A stretch of 64,000 nt of DNA from Hypericum androsaemum (Eukaryota > Streptophyta > Magnoliopsida > Malpighiales > Hypericaceae). The stretch lies in NCBI GenBank assembly GCA_963995505.1, contig OZ023189.1, forward strand, positions 17,445,495 to 17,509,494. The letters are read 5' to 3'. Numbering within the stretch: position 1 is the stretch's first letter; each line of letters opens with the position of its first letter. The notes beneath the pieces were generated by a model that was not told where the DNA came from, searched no databases, and was given only the letters and a program-made list of their open reading frames with translations. This document shows, piece after piece, positions 58,690 through 64,000 of this stretch. The translations under genes were made by a program, and so were the position numbers.

Positions 58690-59906
58690 AAGGAGGGGGG
58701 AAGGGCTTCTTCTGGGTTTTTGGCCTTTTGGGCTCGTGTGGGTTGCTTTCCTTTATTTTAAGTGACTCTGCTTCTTCCTCAGCAGATAAAACTACGTTGG
58801 CGAGAATCCATTTTGTTTTATATGCACAATTTTCTTTCTTTCTTTTTTGGGGTAGAAACTAGTGCACAATTTTCTTATTCTAATTGTGCCAAATCACATT
58901 TGAAAAATTAAAAGATAAACAACTATTTAATAACACCAAAGGTTTATCTTACCTAATTGTTCATTTTCTATTGCAGTTTTTTTTCCAGAGTTTAACGTGA
59001 TAGGATTTTACCAAAATCGGCAGTCCCAATCTCACAAGCGAAAACCCTACCCTAATTAGGATGTAATTATTGATTTATTTATATTAGAGCTTCGAGCCTA
59101 GCTTTCAAAATAAATTATAATAACGAAAGTTGAGAATCCATTTTGTTTATTGCATGTCTACAAACTTTAAATTACAGTAAACCAAAAAAAATTTAAAAAT
59201 TAATAATATTAAATATTTGTAGGAGAAATTTTACATTATTAAAAAATTATACTCGTATAAAATCTGAATTAATCAATGTAGTAGTGTGTATGACACATGC
59301 TTCAATAGAAAACGTATTTATTTTTGGTACAATTTATTAATCTCTTTTTTTGTCTTGGTTTAGTTCATGTTTCTATGAAGATAGAATATGATTGTATACT
59401 ACATATACAATATCTCTTTCTTACATGAAATAATAATTTGAATATTTATTAATGAGCAATATTTATGATATGGAAGTAAGGGCTACATTATTCTAACCAT
59501 GGCTATACCAAGTAAATCATAATTAGATGGAACTAAAGCGACCGAGAAGCACTTTTTTCATGAAAGAAATGCATCAACTTTTTATAAGAGACGATTTTGG
59601 CACACATTTTGTTGGTCTAAAAGGTCTCTGTCTCGTTTCCTTGAACTAGAATTAACAAGATGGGGAAGTGTAGGCTGGGAATTGGGAATGACAGCCAAAT
59701 CACAAGCTCAGTTCTTCCAACTCTAGCTGCAGATTTCTATGGATCAACACTGATCATCATCCGAATCCGAACTAGTCCGAACTCTGCACTCTATAACCAT
59801 GATTCCTCTGTCATTCCATGCCCTTCAACACTTGCACCTGTGTCAAGAGGATTGGACTAGTCCAAGCTCCGGTAACGCGTACCCTCGACTTGGAGGAGCG
59901 GGAGCT
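58690..59906. other. intergenic, PDV2 upstream region; no gene seen
   Basis: AT-rich. The small plus frames at 59660-59860 lie antisense to the DUF547 gene 3' region and show no family features. Confidence 0.5.
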
Positions 59907-62671
59907 TTATGCCAGTTCTTTCGGAAAGAGATAGCGGAAAGCGAAGTTGTGAGGAATCCACTCGATGTTCTTGGAAAAGTTTCTATGCTGAGAGATTTGG
60001 ATGATCTTCCTCACAGAATCCGGCAACAAATGCTCGATCATTTCCAGCAGTCCGGTAAGGCAGAAGTCCTGATCCTTGGCGAACGACTCGATGATTTTCG
60101 GTAGGAGAAGTTTGGTTTGTTTGTGCACCAAGAAGTTTGATTGGATGTAGTCTTCTTTTGCATTTTCTAGGTCCTCGAATACTCTCTTGGGAGTATATAC
60201 TCTGACCTGGAAAAATCACAACAGGTGAAAAAGCAGCACTTGAGAAAGGATAAGATAAAAGACATGCCTCCTTAAACTTACTGCAGGATCAGAATAGCTT
60301 CCCGAGCAGAGCGCGAAGTACAAACGAGGTTCGGGGTGATCAATTGCATAAGCTTTCCTTACATCTCCGACCTTTAGTTTCATCCTTGACGAGAACAACA
60401 TCTGCAGCCACTGGAGGAACATGTATTTTGATCATTTACATTGTGAAATATCAACTTGGTTACATCAAGTTGAGGAGATGCTAAGACAATAACGACAGGA
60501 ATGTGGAATTACGTTTCTCGGACGAAGCAATTGGCAGCCGAGGATCGAACTCTGTATCATGTCGACGTTAATGGTTTGTCCTCCAACGTTATATGCAGCC
60601 TGAAACACGCAAAAAAGAGTGACAATGTGTATAGATTTTTGCTTCACGTGCTTACATGAGAGACTTGTTTGTGTCTCACCTTCAGTGACAAGGATATTCT
60701 CTTCGCATTGTTTCGAGGAATCCCGTTTACTAGAAATGCCTGCAGATGGAGAAAAAAAAAGGAGTGTCAGGTTCAAGACTAATGAGCAAATATGTGAAGA
60801 ATGGATCTGATCCGCAAAGCTGAGCCTACGTGCATAACGAGCGCGTTGTGTATGTTGATCCAAAACGCTAGCTTCTCGTCATGCTTCATCTTTTCTGGAT
60901 TTACTACTTCGAGCTGAGCAACGAGTGACCTGCGAAAGGGAGATAGCTGATTCAAGGAAATGACATGGAATTAACATGGCTAGTTTGTGCATTGGTTCCT
61001 CTGATGTTGCTCACTTGAAGGATTGCAGCTCATGATGAATCTCATTTAGCTTCTTAGAATCTCTGGAAATGCCAAGCACCTTCATCATTGCACAATATGG
61101 TCCAGCAAATTCGCTGCACCCGTCTTCCTGACCTTGAGAGGCAATCTCTGATAGTGATGAAGATACTAATGACACAGGAGAGAAAGTGTAATCCAAAGTT
61201 CTAAAAGGCGGATCTGCAAGTTGACAGTATATATACGAGATACTCTTGATTATCTCCTCTGAAAGCCGGTTTGGTGTCAGCAAAAGATCGGTGTACGCAG
61301 GCGCGCCAACACCGATTACTCCCGAGTTATCATTCTGAGCTTGCTGAAAAAGAACCATCACAGGGCCATGATTTTACTACTTTGAACAGTTGAAGCCAAT
61401 GATTACCAATAGATTACCTCTAGCATGAAGAGCGGGAGGGAATGATACGAGTCTGCAGCTCTTTCGATCACTGTCATCGGAGTAAATGCGAAGGGTTGCT
61501 GAGTGATTGAAGAGTGGCATCGATCGATACCTGGATCGAGCAGCTCCACTTGTTCCCGACGACCTGTATTGCATTCTTCTTGGATCCTTATCGTTGACGA
61601 TTTGCGGGAAGTCGCTTTGTTCGAGTTATCAACTGCAACCTGCTCATGTGAGATTGTTTCAGGAGCTGCATTGCTTTGACCGAACGTCTTTCGGTACAAG
61701 GACAGAAGATACTGCTCCAAGTAGACAACTTCAAGTTCCAGCATTGCGATATCTTGAATCAATTCCTTTGCTGGCTGAAATTACAAGTACAAGAACACCA
61801 TCAACCTCTTGAAAACACCAACACCAACTGTCCAAATCAAACATAAATTGCCGAATTTGATGCTATGCAGACATAATGCGGAAGCAGAGAAGGTACCATA
61901 GGGATCGATTTATCATCCACACCAGTGCAGCGGAATGGCTTATTGCTCGTCAGCGCCTTCTCCAATTCTCGACGCACCATGAACTGATTCTGTAAGCGGA
62001 TTTGAAGCTCGAAAATCTGCACGAAACAGAGAAGAAACTTAGGTTCACCGAGTTCCACAGCATATCATACATTGTTGGCTGACTGTTTCTTTCCACATTC
62101 AGGCAGAACTCCCAATGAAATCTGAGTTCAAACATACATACAGAAGCAAGTACTCGCGTAGTTTACGCTATTTCTTTTCGGATAGTAAACAAAAAGCCTT
62201 CAATTTGGTGGCTTAAAGCTAACCTCTTGCTTCAATGTGTCTGCCTTGGGAGATTTCCTCTGCTTGAGTTTGCCAGACTCCTCCATCTGTTCCATTTTCT
62301 GCCTCTTAAAAGTCCAAAAAAGCCACCAATTATGCATCCGAATAGAGACGGATTAATCCAAGTTCGAGTCGGGAATGACCCGACTGGAGGCAATACAGCT
62401 GCATAAACATAGAAATCAAGATCAAGTAAACTCGAGGCTTACCAACTTGGTGCAACGAGGAGCCTCAAGAATGTTGCGCTCTACATATTTCTTCTGCTTG
62501 GTAGTAACCGGGTCACTGCCACAATGGAAAGAAACAACTGAATCACTAATAAACGCGTTAGAGATTAACACATCGTTAGTTGCAAAAGTGGCGGATTTTT
62601 TGAAGCTACCTATTTGAACGCTTGTGAGTTGAAACGCTTGCTTCCATGATCTTGAAGAATTGCTGCTTCAT
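59907..62671 (-). CDS. MIP1 leucine-zipper and DUF547 domain protein
   Basis: Eleven exons, 5' to 3': 62610-62671, 62443-62515, 62224-62304, 61897-62016, 61418-61774, 61015-61343, 60830-60929, 60680-60739, 60513-60599, 60282-60410 and 59907-60206. They total 1698 bp (565 aa), and every junction keeps frame with GT-AG borders. Residues about 73-140 form the MIP1-type leucine zipper (IFELQIRLQNQFMVRRELEK, then IQDIAMLELEVVYLEQYLLS). The DUF547 domain follows from about residue 345 (LAFWINIHNALVMH, FLVNGIPRNNAKRISLSLKA, YAIDHPEPRLYFALCSGSYS, VRVYTPKRVFEDLENAK). These proteins were named after a snapdragon partner of MADS ternary complexes; the biochemical role is unknown. An alternative in-frame start is 62647. 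Confidence 0.92.
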
Positions 62672-64000
62672 GATTCCAAATGAAATTGAACCAGCCCGCC
62701 ACTAGCTAGCTCACTTCATGCAAAAAAAACAGGTACAGAAAATGACCCACCAAAAAATATTCGCTGCAATTGCATTAAATGCGAGGAAAATAAGACCACG
62801 AGATATTGCCAAATTAATGAAGCATAGGGGAAATACGCTACAACAAGGAAACGTACAAGAAGCATTAAATGTGGGCAGCAGAATAATTTTCTGCTTATGA
62901 GCAGTCGCTACAAAAACCACACTGTATGGAGTGAGACTGGTCACCCGCAATTCGGTTTCTTTCGAGGAAAAGCTGAGCCAACAACAAACAAATTTTGTGT
63001 TTGGGCCTTGGCTTTTATCCAACGTGAAAATCCCTGGATATCTATGAGGTTTTTGAATAAAATTTTGCATAAAATTGCATGTATCACTCGTGTGAAAAAA
63101 CATATATTTGCGGGTAGAGTTGGTCCAAATAAAAAGAAAATTTGTATTATCTTGAACAATGTCTCGAGTAGAATTTTGTAAATTTATTTTGGTTAGCTTA
63201 ATTTAGGTGAATTGACTTAAACTTCAGAATTTTAGACAAAATTGGGTTTTATTTCTCCCAAGTAAAAATTTTATATTTCTACAAAGAGTGAGAATTGACC
63301 TACCGATTGAGAAACGAGGTAAAATCCGTTGTCATCATACGCATCAAGTGTCGGTAGTAGAATTTTGTAAATGAAATGGACATTGTCGAAAGAATCGACT
63401 GAATTAGATAGTGCTCGACTTTGAACTAATCATTACTCGTAGAGGTGACCGTGGATACCATAATATCACAAACAAACAAAAAATGTTCAGATTTGCTTTT
63501 TTTGAGTGTTGTGTAATTGTCTATAAGGGTAGAAAATATGTATACATATTGACATAAGGTTTTGGTTTGTATATAAAAACTCTAACATGGTATCAAAGTA
63601 AGTTCGATCCATGAACCACACGACCCTTCTTTCACGGCATGTGAGACAAAGTGTTCAAGCCTCTGCTAAAATATATGCTTAAATATTGCGAACTTTATGA
63701 GCGTGTTCAAATTACCACATTGCTAAATGCAAGTATTTTTTTAGGATTTAAATATAAATATTGTGGACTTGTTTATAATTATAAAAATATACTTACTTAT
63801 TATTTTAAAATTTAAGATTAGATATAAAATCTCTAGAAAAAATATATAGACCGTTTATATGCAATGACAGATGTAATGCTTGTCAATTTAATTGACTAGT
63901 CACTTGTCTTAGAAAGCAATATCACCTTTGAAGCTTTTATAAAGGTTGGCAAACTTTTGTGCGTTGCATGAAAAGAAGCAAATTGAAATATTGGTTTTAG
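62672..64000. other. intergenic, no gene seen
   Basis: AT-rich flank upstream of the DUF547 gene. At 63581-63610 it contains CTAACATGGTATCAAAGTAA, resembling a worn copia leader with an initiator-Met primer-binding site. Confidence 0.5.

Overview
This is nuclear DNA of a flowering plant, probably a eudicot; I cannot name the species. The evidence is GT-AG split genes of plant-only families (COR413, long-chain acyl-CoA synthetase LACS2, ATL RING-H2, PPR, class 1 phytoglobin, PDV2, PADRE, DC1, MIP1-zipper/DUF547), a nuclear tRNA-Ile(AAU) with an oligo-T terminator, and abundant LTR retrotransposons and Mutator-like (MULE) elements.

Layout. 1-4000: intergenic, with two small MULE-type elements and two 22-bp minisatellites. 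4036-11842: two convergent genes, COR413 (+) and LACS2 (-); the long LACS2 first intron holds a tRNA-Ile gene on the opposite strand. 13.3-17.9 kb: a solo-LTR-like sequence interrupted by a truncated Ty1/copia element, inside a 56-bp tandem repeat. 18-20.4 kb: gene-free, with a fragment resembling organellar large-subunit rRNA. 20440-31387: a tandem LTR array (LTR-internal-LTR-internal-LTR, period 4643 bp) with one pair of GAAAT target duplications outside the whole block. 32-38 kb: three MULE elements around an ATL RING-H2 gene; two of them carry captured pieces of host genes (DUF538 and WPP domain). 38922-43963: a structurally complete Ty1/copia element with an otherwise open gag-pol frame broken by stop codons. 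44.5-62.7 kb: gene-rich segment with TOM6 (54 aa), a PPR protein, a DC1 protein, a PADRE protein, class 1 phytoglobin, PDV2 and a MIP1-zipper/DUF547 protein. A degenerate GGACC-rich array of about 840 bp lies at 49.4-50.3 kb.

The genes do not form an operon or an evident pathway. Several act at membranes or organelles: COR413 (stress-related membrane protein), LACS2 (cutin and lipid acyl activation), TOM6 (mitochondrial import), PDV2 (plastid division), and the PPR protein (predicted organellar RNA binding). I find no new defence-like or biosynthetic system. The most notable structures are the triple-LTR array, the gene-capturing MULEs, the ATL gene with an apparent frameshift, and the copia element whose breaks look like methyl-cytosine decay.
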